NCBI GenBank assembly: GCA_900290315.1
Contig: OKRF01000454.1
Location: forward strand, 1,716-9,997
Direction of reading: 5' to 3'
DNA: 8,282 nucleotides
DNA from: Candidatus Sulfopaludibacter sp. SbA3
GTDB lineage: Bacteria > Acidobacteriota > Terriglobia > Bryobacterales > Bryobacteraceae
This document shows positions 1 through 6,846 of the stretch, one piece after another; position 1 is the first letter of the stretch; every line of letters begins with the position of its first letter. Position numbers and translations under genes: made by a program. The notes under the pieces were generated by a model. That model saw nothing but the letters and a program-made list of their open reading frames with translations. It ran no database searches and was not told the DNA's origin.

Positions 1-128
1 ATGTTCAACAGAATGGACAGTTCGTTTGCAGCATTGGATATGGCGGTAAGGAGGTGGATTTGCCCGGATTCGCCTACCTTGTAGCTACCAAGTGTTGCAG
101 GTACGATCAATAATAAGGCATGCCGCTT

Positions 129-150
129 GGTTCCCATACCGATGGGAACC
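129..150. repeat. Perfect 9-bp inverted repeat (hairpin)
   Basis: GGTTCCCAT at 129-137 and ATGGGAACC at 142-150 are exact reverse complements separated by a 4-base loop (ACCG). As RNA from either strand this is a stable stem-loop. No T-run follows on the plus strand, so it is not a classical intrinsic terminator in that direction. It could be an operator, an end structure of a mobile element, or part of a non-coding RNA. The minus-strand ATG at 137-135 lies inside the stem. Confidence 0.6.
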
Positions 151-316
151 TCACCACCCCGGTCAATCTGTAAGGCAGCGGGGCGATCGATACGTCTGTC
201 GAACCAGTTCCCACCACCCAACGTCACCTGCGGCACCGTCAGGAAACGTCAAAGAGAATGCTTCCTCATGCCACGGTGTCCCGATTATCCGCGAACCCTG
301 TGGGGAATCCTGGATT

Positions 317-344
317 TGCCAGTTCCGCAGCGCGGAATTTGGCA
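317..344. repeat. Interrupted inverted repeat upstream of the GH127 gene
   Basis: TGCCA (317-321) plus TTCCGC (323-328) pair with GCGGAA (332-337) plus TGGCA (340-344), giving 11 base pairs with a small internal loop and a 3-base apex. It ends about 58 bases before the chosen GH127 start codon. The core TTCCGC-AGC-GCGGAA is also a plausible binding site for a dimeric repressor or activator. No T-run follows, so an intrinsic terminator is unlikely. Its role is inferred only from position and symmetry. Confidence 0.5.
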
Positions 345-401
345 GCCCCTGATCGACGGCGCTATTGACTGACCTCGGCCGGCATGATATTCGGTTGGTC
401 G

Positions 402-2096
402 ATGAGCTTTGAACCCACGCGCCGCGATTGGCTGAGGACGGCCGGCGCCCTCACCGGTGGGCTTGCCTGGGAGGCGCAGTCTCAAGCGCCGGCGAACGCC
501 TCCCGCGCGGTCCTGCAGCCGTTCGACTACCGCGGCGTCCGGCTTCGCAAGAGCCGCTGGCTGGACCAGTACCAGTCCGGCCGCGACTACTATCTCTCCG
601 TATCCAACGACGACATTCTGCAAGGTTGGCGCGCCGCCGCGCGCCTACCCGCCCCCGGCAAACCGCTGGGTGGATGGTGCGCCAGGAACAGCGACACCGT
701 CTTCGGACAGTGGCTCAGCGGAATGGCGCGCATGTATTGCGCCGCCGGCGATACGCCGCTCCGCGACAAATCCGCCGAGTTGCTGGCGGAATGGGCCAAG
801 ACGATCAAGCCCGATGGCAATTGCATCATGGACCTGTACGCCTACGAAAAGCTGGTGTGCGGGTTGGTGGACCAGCAGCAATATGCCGGCAACAACGCTG
901 CCATCCCGCTGCTGGAGAAAACACTCGATTGGGTGATGCGCACATACAGCCGTGAGCGCGTTCCGGGCAGTGTCGAGCTTCTGAATGGCAAACCGGCCGA
1001 GTGGTACACGCTTCCGGAAAACCTCTATCGCGCGTATCGACTCACCGGTGATCCGAAGATGAAAGCGTTCGCCGACACGTACCGGTATGAAGCCTTCTGG
1101 AGAAAGTTCGCCGCCACGTCAGCCCCTCCCGATGCCAACGCGCAGTGTTATGCCACGGGAGGCTACGGCCCCATGGAACGGCTGGTAGCGCCCAATGGCA
1201 CGCTCGGCAGAAGTTTGGAGGCCCGCAACGCCACGTTCGAGGCCGTCTGCGGATCGTGGGCGGGATTCAAACTGTCGCGATACTTGATGGCGTTCACCGG
1301 CGAGGCCCGGTACGGCGATTGGGCCGAGCGGCTGTTCTACAACGGGGTCGGCGCCGCGCTGCCCATCACCACCGGAGGGAAGCATTTCTATTACGCCGAC
1401 TACCGCGTGGGCGGAGGCATGAAGGTCTACAAGGTCTCCCGCTACTCCTGCTGCTCGGGGTCTTACATCCAAAACCTGGCCGACTATCACAACCTGATCT
1501 ATTACAAGGACGCCTCGGGACTGTATGTGAACCTCTACGTGCCGTCCGAAGTGGCATGGCAGAGTCCCGGCGGCGAAATCAAGGCCGTGCTGGAAACCGC
1601 ATACCCGGAGACCGGGACAGCGACGCTGCGGCTCGACATGCAGCAGCCCAGCCAGTTCGCGCTTCGCTTTCGCATCCCTGGCTGGACGCGTGACGCTTCC
1701 CTCACGGTCAACGGCGCGGAAGCGGCCGCCGGCAAGCCCGGCGCCTGGGCGGAAATCAACCGAACCTGGCGCGCGGGCGACCAGGTGGAGATCTGCATCC
1801 CGCTCACCCTCCGTATGGAACGGGTGGACAAACAACATCCCCGGCGCGTCGCGGTAGTCCGCGGCCCGGTAGTCTTAGTGTTGGATGACTGGGTCTTCGA
1901 GACGATCCCGCGTCTGCCCGAGCCCGGCAATCTGGAGAAAGAACTGGTGGCCGACAATTCTCCGGGCGTGTTCCGCCTCGCGCCTCCCGGCGGAGCAAAA
2001 ATCCAGGCGAAATTCCGGCCGTTCTACTCCATTGGCGAGGTCACGCCCTACCGGATGTACCACGACCTGGATAGCCTGCCGATCCCGGTCTGGTAG
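402..2096 (+). CDS. Tat-exported glycoside hydrolase, GH127/DUF1680 (beta-L-arabinofuranosidase-like)
   Basis: Probably removes terminal sugars, such as beta-L-arabinofuranose, from plant-type glycans outside the cytoplasm. Numbering is from ATG 402 (564 residues). Residues 1-29 form a Tat signal: twin arginine at 7-8 in TRRDWL, a hydrophobic stretch, and a likely cleavage after QSQA. The (alpha/alpha) barrel region follows, with TGGYGPMER near 252-260 and Glu259 as a candidate acid/base. FEAVCGSW comes next (Glu280, Cys283), then YSCC with Cys350-Cys351, matching the zinc-bound Cys pair that includes the nucleophile in characterised GH127 enzymes. A beta-sandwich C-terminal part (about 390-564) contains FALRFRIPGW and VAVVRGPVV. 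The Glu-to-Cys spacing in the first zinc motif is three residues, where the studied enzyme has two. An alternative ATG at 384 adds six residues. I prefer 402 because it leaves a normal short Tat n-region, although neither start has a clear ribosome binding site. The gene stands alone and converges on the fucosidase gene. Family assignment is firm; substrate is inferred. Confidence 0.85.
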   Translation: MSFEPTRRDWLRTAGALTGGLAWEAQSQAPANASRAVLQPFDYRGVRLRKSRWLDQYQSGRDYYLSVSNDDILQGWRAAARLPAPGKPLGGWCARNSDTVFGQWLSGMARMYCAAGDTPLRDKSAELLAEWAKTIKPDGNCIMDLYAYEKLVCGLVDQQQYAGNNAAIPLLEKTLDWVMRTYSRERVPGSVELLNGKPAEWYTLPENLYRAYRLTGDPKMKAFADTYRYEAFWRKFAATSAPPDANAQCYATGGYGPMERLVAPNGTLGRSLEARNATFEAVCGSWAGFKLSRYLMAFTGEARYGDWAERLFYNGVGAALPITTGGKHFYYADYRVGGGMKVYKVSRYSCCSGSYIQNLADYHNLIYYKDASGLYVNLYVPSEVAWQSPGGEIKAVLETAYPETGTATLRLDMQQPSQFALRFRIPGWTRDASLTVNGAEAAAGKPGAWAEINRTWRAGDQVEICIPLTLRMERVDKQHPRRVAVVRGPVVLVLDDWVFETIPRLPEPGNLEKELVADNSPGVFRLAPPGGAKIQAKFRPFYSIGEVTPYRMYHDLDSLPIPVW

Positions 2097-2102
2097 CCCT
2101 CG

Positions 2103-3617
2103 CTACGAGATCTCGAAGGTGATCGCGAAATCTCCCGGTGGATGTGTGGGTCGCGTGATCTGCAGGCGCTCCGGCGACAACGCCCATTTGATCTTCTCTT
2201 CCGATCCAAGCAGACGGATATGCGAGATTTTGGCGGTCCATAACCCGGCGGCCGAGCCCAAAGCGCGCACCTCAATGTCCTTCTCCGGCCAGCCCAGGCA
2301 GAACACGTAAAGCTTGCCCCCTTTCGTAGTGAACCGGATGTCGGTCGCGGTAAGCGGTTTTCGAGTGCGCAGGTCGATCACCGCTCCGGCGGCCGTCTCC
2401 TGGCCCTCCCCGAACTTCTTCCATGGCCTCGTGCTATAGATCGCTTCGCTGTTCCCTGCCATCCATTTGGTGATGTCGTCGAGAATCGATTCCTCCTGGC
2501 TGTCCAACGTTCCGTCGGGCATCTGCGGCACACTGAGCAGCATCGTGCCGTTCTTGCTCACCACGTCGATGAGCGTGTGGATCACATCGCGCGACTTCTT
2601 ATACTCGAAGCCCTCGAAGTACTGCCACTGGCCGAGGCACATATCGGTGTGGAAAGGCTCGGGCGAGATCTCACTGAGCACGGTGCGCTCCATGTCGCGT
2701 GTCCCCGCGCCCTCCTGATACTCGCCGGTATTCCCGCCCGGGCGCTGGTACTTGATGGTGTAAACCCCCTCCTGGTTGCCCTTATGCCACGACATATTGG
2801 CGTTGTAGTAGTAGGCGATGAGGTCGCGCCCGATCTGCCCGAAGACTCCGCCATCGGTGTACACAAGGTCGGGCCGGTACTGGTCGATCAGGTCCTGAAT
2901 CCGCGAGAACCAGGAGAGCTTGAACGAGTCCGAAGGGTGCTGCGTGAAATTGGCACTGCGCTCAGCGTGCGGCTCGTAATAGAAATCCTGATTCTGAGGA
3001 TCGTTGCCGTCGTACGGCACACCGGCGTACGGCCCCTTCGCGTCCGCATCTTTATTGACGTTGAACCACGAATAGCTCCATGCCAGGTGTTCGCTGACCG
3101 CGAATTTCATATCGTTCTCGCGGGCGATCTTGCACCACGTCCCCACGATGTCACGCTTGGGTCCCATATTTACCGCGTTCCAGCGATGATGCTTCGAGTT
3201 CCAACAGTCGAAATTGTCGCAGTGGACCCCTAGGGAAGCGAAGTATCGGGCGCCCGCTTTCTTGTAGCGCCGTATCAGAGTCTCCGGCTCCCAGTTCTTA
3301 GCCGTCCAGAGGGGAATGATGTCTTTGAAGCCGAATGTGGAAGGGTGGCCGTAATGTTTCAGGTGGTAGTCGTATTGCCGCGTTCCCTGGATGTACATGT
3401 TCCGGGCATACCAGTCGCCCTGCTTGGGAGCCCCTTGCGGGCCCCAATGCGCCCACATGCCGAATTTGACATCGCGAAACCATTCAGGGCAGCGATATTG
3501 CTTCAGCGACTCCCATTCGGGTTGAAACTTGGGCGCTTCGTCGGCCGCCATCGCAAGACGCGAGACCGATAGTCCCGCGGCCAGAGTCTGCAAAGCATTT
3601 CGTCGTGTGAGATTCAT
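2103..3617 (-). CDS. Tat-exported GH29 alpha-L-fucosidase
   Basis: Expected to hydrolyse terminal alpha-L-fucose with retention of configuration. The 504-residue protein starts with a Tat signal (TRRNAL at 4-9, probable cleavage after AMA at 22-24). GH29 landmarks appear in order: KFGMWAHWGPQG at 51-62 with the DWY that follows, HCDNFDCWNSKHHRWN at 132-147 with GPKRDIVG at 152-159, and PDLVYTDGG at 249-257, where Asp255 is the likely nucleophile. LLSVPQMPDGTLD at 360-372 and NSEAIYSTRPW at 389-399 follow. A small beta-rich domain closes the protein. Length is normal for the family. The ATG overlaps the preceding gene's TGA by four bases (ATGA), with AAGGA about nine bases upstream, so translation is probably coupled. 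It is the last gene of the minus-strand run. Exact substrate, including possible methylated or branched fucose, cannot be read from sequence. Confidence 0.9.
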   Translation of the reverse strand: MNLTRRNALQTLAAGLSVSRLAMAADEAPKFQPEWESLKQYRCPEWFRDVKFGMWAHWGPQGAPKQGDWYARNMYIQGTRQYDYHLKHYGHPSTFGFKDIIPLWTAKNWEPETLIRRYKKAGARYFASLGVHCDNFDCWNSKHHRWNAVNMGPKRDIVGTWCKIARENDMKFAVSEHLAWSYSWFNVNKDADAKGPYAGVPYDGNDPQNQDFYYEPHAERSANFTQHPSDSFKLSWFSRIQDLIDQYRPDLVYTDGGVFGQIGRDLIAYYYNANMSWHKGNQEGVYTIKYQRPGGNTGEYQEGAGTRDMERTVLSEISPEPFHTDMCLGQWQYFEGFEYKKSRDVIHTLIDVVSKNGTMLLSVPQMPDGTLDSQEESILDDITKWMAGNSEAIYSTRPWKKFGEGQETAAGAVIDLRTRKPLTATDIRFTTKGGKLYVFCLGWPEKDIEVRALGSAAGLWTAKISHIRLLGSEEKIKWALSPERLQITRPTHPPGDFAITFEIS

Positions 3618-4606
3618 ATCTGGAGTTCCTTCGCAGTGCGCGTCAAGACTGCCAGCTTGGCGCGGGTAATTTCAATCGGTACATGCCCGAAGCCGCACTC
3701 GCTGGTCAGCAGCAGCCGCTCGGGCGGGAAATATTCGAGAGCCGGGCTCAGCCGTTCGCGGATCACTTCCGGGGTCTCGATGGTGTCGCTACGCTGATCG
3801 ATTACCCCCAGGGCCAGATCGCCGCGGAAGTCCCACAGTTTCCAAAGGTCCATCAGGTTGTAGCCGAGCGTGCAATGTTCCAGCACTACCTCATCGATGC
3901 GCGCCCTGCGAAACGCAGGCGCCAGGTCCGTGTATTTCGTGAAGTAGACGCGCTTCCGCCGGGGATTGCCGCCGCAGACGTGCAGACCCACGCGGACCGG
4001 CCCCAGAGATTCAATCAGTTCGTTCAGGATCTCCACCGCCCATTCGCTCTGTTCCGGCGATTCGGTCCACATGGGCTCATCGAACTGAATCTGCTCGCAT
4101 CCGGCGGCAATGACTTCTTTCAATTCCTGCGCCAGAACTTTGGCGTAGGCCCGGCACAGCACCTGATCGTCGGGATACAAATCGGGTCGCTGGTTCACGC
4201 TGAAACGCGTCAGCACATGCGGGCCGGTAACGGTCTGCTTCACGGCGACATTCGGCGGCGCCGCGTCGCGTGCGATTTTCCAATAATGCGCCAGGTTGCA
4301 CCGGGGGTTGCGAATCTCCCCAGTCACGCGCGCACACTCGATGGCAAAACCTGCCGTGCCGAACGACTGCACCGCCATGTCTTCCATCGAAACGCCATCC
4401 AGGCGCTTCTGATAGAAGTAATACATATTCTCCCGGTACCCCTCGCCGTCGGTAACTGTCTCCAGCCCCAATTCGACCTGCTGGCCGACTGCCCACCGGA
4501 TCATGTCGTCCACCTCGCCAGCGGACAGCGTCGGCCGTTTCATCGTATCGGCGACTGCCGTGGGTCTGGGAAAGCTGCCGACTACGGTTGCGCGATAGCG
4601 TTTCAT
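3614..4606 (-). CDS. Stand-alone MetE-core protein (cobalamin-independent methionine synthase II-like)
   Basis: A 330-residue cytoplasmic TIM-barrel protein equivalent to the C-terminal catalytic half of MetE. That family transfers methyl groups to a zinc-bound thiol, classically 5-methyl-tetrahydrofolate to homocysteine. Visible features are VVGSFPRP at 8-15, the family motif QFDEP at 174-178, and a complete set of candidate zinc ligands: His209 and Cys211 (in LHVCGGN), Glu243 (in VLEHC) and Cys304 (in TSECGFG). The N-terminal duplicate domain of full-length MetE (about 750 residues) is absent, and its position is filled by a coupled upstream gene. GGGAG sits six bases before the ATG, a good ribosome binding site. 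It lies 15 bases after the SDR gene and overlaps the fucosidase start, so it is part of the operon. Whether it makes methionine, or handles another methyl or thiol substrate in this pathway, is not shown. Related stand-alone proteins include folate-independent methionine synthases and coenzyme M transferases. Confidence 0.8.
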   Translation of the reverse strand: MKRYRATVVGSFPRPTAVADTMKRPTLSAGEVDDMIRWAVGQQVELGLETVTDGEGYRENMYYFYQKRLDGVSMEDMAVQSFGTAGFAIECARVTGEIRNPRCNLAHYWKIARDAAPPNVAVKQTVTGPHVLTRFSVNQRPDLYPDDQVLCRAYAKVLAQELKEVIAAGCEQIQFDEPMWTESPEQSEWAVEILNELIESLGPVRVGLHVCGGNPRRKRVYFTKYTDLAPAFRRARIDEVVLEHCTLGYNLMDLWKLWDFRGDLALGVIDQRSDTIETPEVIRERLSPALEYFPPERLLLTSECGFGHVPIEITRAKLAVLTRTAKELQI

Positions 4607-4621
4607 AGCAATCTCCCGTTC

Positions 4622-5590
4622 TCACCCCAGGGGCGGTAGCGAGGCCTCGGCGCGCGCCTCGTTCATATGAGCCAACACGCCGAGTTCAATGGGCCGCGGC
4701 GTGAAGCCAATCTCCTCGATCATGCGGCTGCCGTCCAGATTGTCCACCAGCAGGGTCACCGGCTGAGTCTCGTCAAAATGGATCTCCGCATCCGGCAGCC
4801 ATCGGCGCACCACATTCGCAAGGTCACACGCCCGAATCGAGCAGCCGCTCGAATTGTAGGCGAAATGTGCCAGGTTCGGTTTGAGCGCCAGTCGAACCAG
4901 TTGTTCGGCGCAATCGTCCACATAGACCCAGCAGTCCATGGTTAGCGCGGGGAACGGGAGGAAAACGGGCTTGCCAATGGCCGGGAGTGAGAGGAACTGC
5001 TCCGCCCAAAGAACCGATCCGCGTTTCCGGCCGTGGCCGAAAACCACCGGAGGCCGCGCGCAAGCCATGCTGATCCCGTGCTTCTTGACGTATTTCTCCG
5101 CCATGAATTCATTCAGGATCTTCATCACACCGTAAGTGAAGAAGTGGTCAGAGGGAGCGCAGTAGTCGGTTTCCTTCAGCGGGCGGTCTCCGTAGACCCG
5201 CTGCGAAGCTCCGTAAACCGTCTCGCTGCTGGTGAAGACGACCCGCTCCAACCCGTAATTGACGGCGGCTTCGAACAGGTTTACCATTCCCAGCACGTTC
5301 ACCCGCACGCCCAGGTGCGGGTTCGCCTCCACCTCAGCGCTCATGAGGTACGCCAGGTGGATCGCGTGCGAGAGATCGGGATGGGCGCGAAAACACCGCG
5401 CCACATCACAAAACTCGGCGACGTCGCAGGCAACGAAACTTACCAGCGCACCGCTCTCGCGCTCCAACCGCTCGCGCAGCCGCGGATCGACGCTGCAATC
5501 GGCGACGACCGTGGGTATGCCGCGGGCCAGGAGGTTGCGCACCACGCGCCAGCCAATGAACCCTCCACCACCGGTGACCAGAAATTTCAT
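4622..5590 (-). CDS. Extended SDR, NAD-dependent epimerase/dehydratase family (possible sugar-acid dehydrogenase)
   Basis: A 322-residue Rossmann-fold oxidoreductase or epimerase. The start is fixed by the nucleotide-binding motif TGGGGFIG at 6-13, which begins five residues after the ATG. The acidic Asp31 at the end of beta-2 suggests NAD rather than NADP. Catalytic residues are Ser121/Ser122 (in TSSETVYG), Tyr153 and Lys157 (YGVMK). The stretch LMSAEVEANPHLGVRVN near 82-98 resembles the pattern seen in D-erythronate dehydrogenase (DenD) proteins more than in UDP-glucose 4-epimerase; this is recollection, not an alignment. In DUF1537 pathways DenD oxidises the acid sugar before phosphorylation, which fits the neighbourhood. 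The ATG shares one base with the TGA of the transporter gene (TGATG), indicating coupled translation. The frame stays open upstream through the transporter gene, but that extension is the shadow of a real gene. Confidence 0.8.
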   Translation of the reverse strand: MKFLVTGGGGFIGWRVVRNLLARGIPTVVADCSVDPRLRERLERESGALVSFVACDVAEFCDVARCFRAHPDLSHAIHLAYLMSAEVEANPHLGVRVNVLGMVNLFEAAVNYGLERVVFTSSETVYGASQRVYGDRPLKETDYCAPSDHFFTYGVMKILNEFMAEKYVKKHGISMACARPPVVFGHGRKRGSVLWAEQFLSLPAIGKPVFLPFPALTMDCWVYVDDCAEQLVRLALKPNLAHFAYNSSGCSIRACDLANVVRRWLPDAEIHFDETQPVTLLVDNLDGSRMIEEIGFTPRPIELGVLAHMNEARAEASLPPLG

Positions 5591-6846
5591 CACTCGCCAT
5601 CCTTTCCCCAAACCGGCCGATTGGGATCGATGAACGTGAATAGAATCGCGCTGATCATCACCATTGCCGCCACCACAGTAAGAGGCGCGCGGTACCCGCC
5701 CGTCTCGCGCACCAGGTACCCAAACAGCACGGTGCAAACGAACCCGCCCGCAAGTCCCGCCGAATTCATGGCGCCGGTCAGCACGCCGGCGTGGGCGTGG
5801 CCCAGGTCCAGGCAAAGCGACCAGGTGGCCGGCAGCATCAGGTCCAGCACGCCAAAACCAACGGAAGAGAACACCACCACCAGCACCTTGTTCTTTGTGT
5901 TCGCCAGCCCGAAGATCAGCAGCGACGAAAGGGCAAGGCTCGCCGTTGCCTGCCCGCAGCGCCCCACCTTTAATCCGTACCGCTCCGCCAGCCGGTCGCT
6001 GAGAACACCCCCGGCCAGGTTCCCGCAACAACCCAAAACGAACGGCAGAGCAGAGAACAGGCCCATCTCTCCTTCGGTCAGCCCGGCCCCACGCACCAGA
6101 AAAGTGGGGAACCACGAAAAATAAAGCCACGAGCCCCAGACGTAGCACCAGTACATCGCCATCAGGAGCCAGGTTTGCCGGCTGGCGAACAGCCCGCGCC
6201 ACATGCCTTCGTGTACACGCGGCGGAGCGGAGCCGATCTCCTCAAGTTCAGCAGCGCTGATTCCAGGCTGGTCGGATGGCCGGTCGTGGAACCAGGCTCG
6301 CCATAACGCCGCCCAGACCAGTCCCAGCACCGAGAAGCAGCAGAACATGCCGCGCCATCCCACACCGCGCAGGAGCGGAACAACCACGAGCGGGGATAGG
6401 GCGCCGCCCACGCGGCTGGCCGCCCACACCGCTCCCTGAGCCCGGGCGCGCTCCGCTTTCGGAAACCAGCGCCCGATCGCACACGAAGCGTTGGGGTAGG
6501 CGCCCGCCTCGCCCGCTCCGAAAAGGAACTGGGTGACTATCAATTGCACGGCCCCTGTGGCCGCGGCAGTCGCCGCCGTGAATGCCGACCACCACACTAC
6601 GATTCGAGTCAGCACGCGCCGCGGTCCCAGACGGTCGCCTGACGCGCCGGACGGAATCTCGAACAGTCCATAAGCCAGCGCAAACGCCCCCAGCACCCAG
6701 CCCCACCGCTCCGGCGGAATGTGCAATTCGTCCTGAATGCGCGGTCCCGCTACCGCAATCGCGAGCCGGTCCAGAAACGTAATCACAGACAGAGAAACCA
6801 GAAAGCCGAGGACGCCGTAGCGCTTCTTCAGGCCCGTCACGCCCAT
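5590..6846 (-). CDS. MFS transporter, anion:cation symporter type (sugar-acid uptake)
   Basis: A 418-residue inner-membrane protein of major facilitator type with about 12 hydrophobic segments. TFLDRLAIAVAGP at 23-35, WGWVLGAFALAYGLFEIPSG at 48-67 and GDRLGPRR at 70-77 are typical of the ACS family that includes hexuronate, glucarate and galactonate carriers. The second half begins near 220 after a cytoplasmic loop containing ISAAELEEIG. It likely imports the sugar acid handled by the neighbouring dehydrogenase, kinase and RuBisCO-like protein. The ATG at 6846 lies ten bases inside the kinase gene. A GTG two codons later would give a four-base GTGA overlap and is an alternative start. No strong ribosome binding site is visible, which fits coupled translation. 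Family is clear; the actual substrate is inferred from context. Confidence 0.85.
   Translation of the reverse strand: MGVTGLKKRYGVLGFLVSLSVITFLDRLAIAVAGPRIQDELHIPPERWGWVLGAFALAYGLFEIPSGASGDRLGPRRVLTRIVVWWSAFTAATAAATGAVQLIVTQFLFGAGEAGAYPNASCAIGRWFPKAERARAQGAVWAASRVGGALSPLVVVPLLRGVGWRGMFCCFSVLGLVWAALWRAWFHDRPSDQPGISAAELEEIGSAPPRVHEGMWRGLFASRQTWLLMAMYWCYVWGSWLYFSWFPTFLVRGAGLTEGEMGLFSALPFVLGCCGNLAGGVLSDRLAERYGLKVGRCGQATASLALSSLLIFGLANTKNKVLVVVFSSVGFGVLDLMLPATWSLCLDLGHAHAGVLTGAMNSAGLAGGFVCTVLFGYLVRETGGYRAPLTVVAAMVMISAILFTFIDPNRPVWGKDGE

Larger units (their letters stand above)
1..401. other. Upstream region without a convincing complete gene
   Basis: No reading frame here resembles a protein I recognise. 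The first two 60-base blocks contain only 27 and 29 G/C bases, clearly less than the GC-rich genes to the right, so the left edge may belong to a different gene, a decayed element or a structured non-coding segment. Two short frames are open at the edge. One on the plus strand runs from 3 to a double stop TAA TAA at 111-116, and could be the tail of a gene entering from the left. One on the minus strand has an ATG at 137-135 and runs off the left edge. They occupy the same codon register on opposite strands, so at most one is likely real. Two inverted repeats are listed separately. A TTGACT at 365-370 is followed 15 bases later by GATATT, which is a weak promoter-like pair just before the GH127 gene. 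Confidence 0.4.

Noticed and set aside
47..112. Strong Shine-Dalgarno-like TAAGGAGGT at 47-55 followed by TTG at 60
   Set aside because: The resulting frame has only 17 codons before TAA and shows no recognisable peptide. The match is more likely chance or lies inside another frame.
129..150. Intrinsic terminator
   Set aside because: The stem is perfect but no T-run follows it on the plus strand, so it is listed only as an inverted repeat.
3683..4639. Plus-strand open frame of 318 codons
   Set aside because: It lies opposite the MetE-core gene, which has clear family motifs, zinc ligands and a ribosome binding site. The plus-strand product resembles nothing and is a GC-rich antisense shadow.
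5033..6124. Plus-strand open frame of 363 codons
   Set aside because: It is antisense to parts of the SDR and transporter genes, spans their junction and has low-complexity composition. It is a shadow frame.
5591..6202. Upstream extension of the SDR frame into the transporter gene
   Set aside because: The SDR nucleotide-binding motif begins five residues after the ATG at 5590. The extension only reads the transporter gene in the wrong frame.
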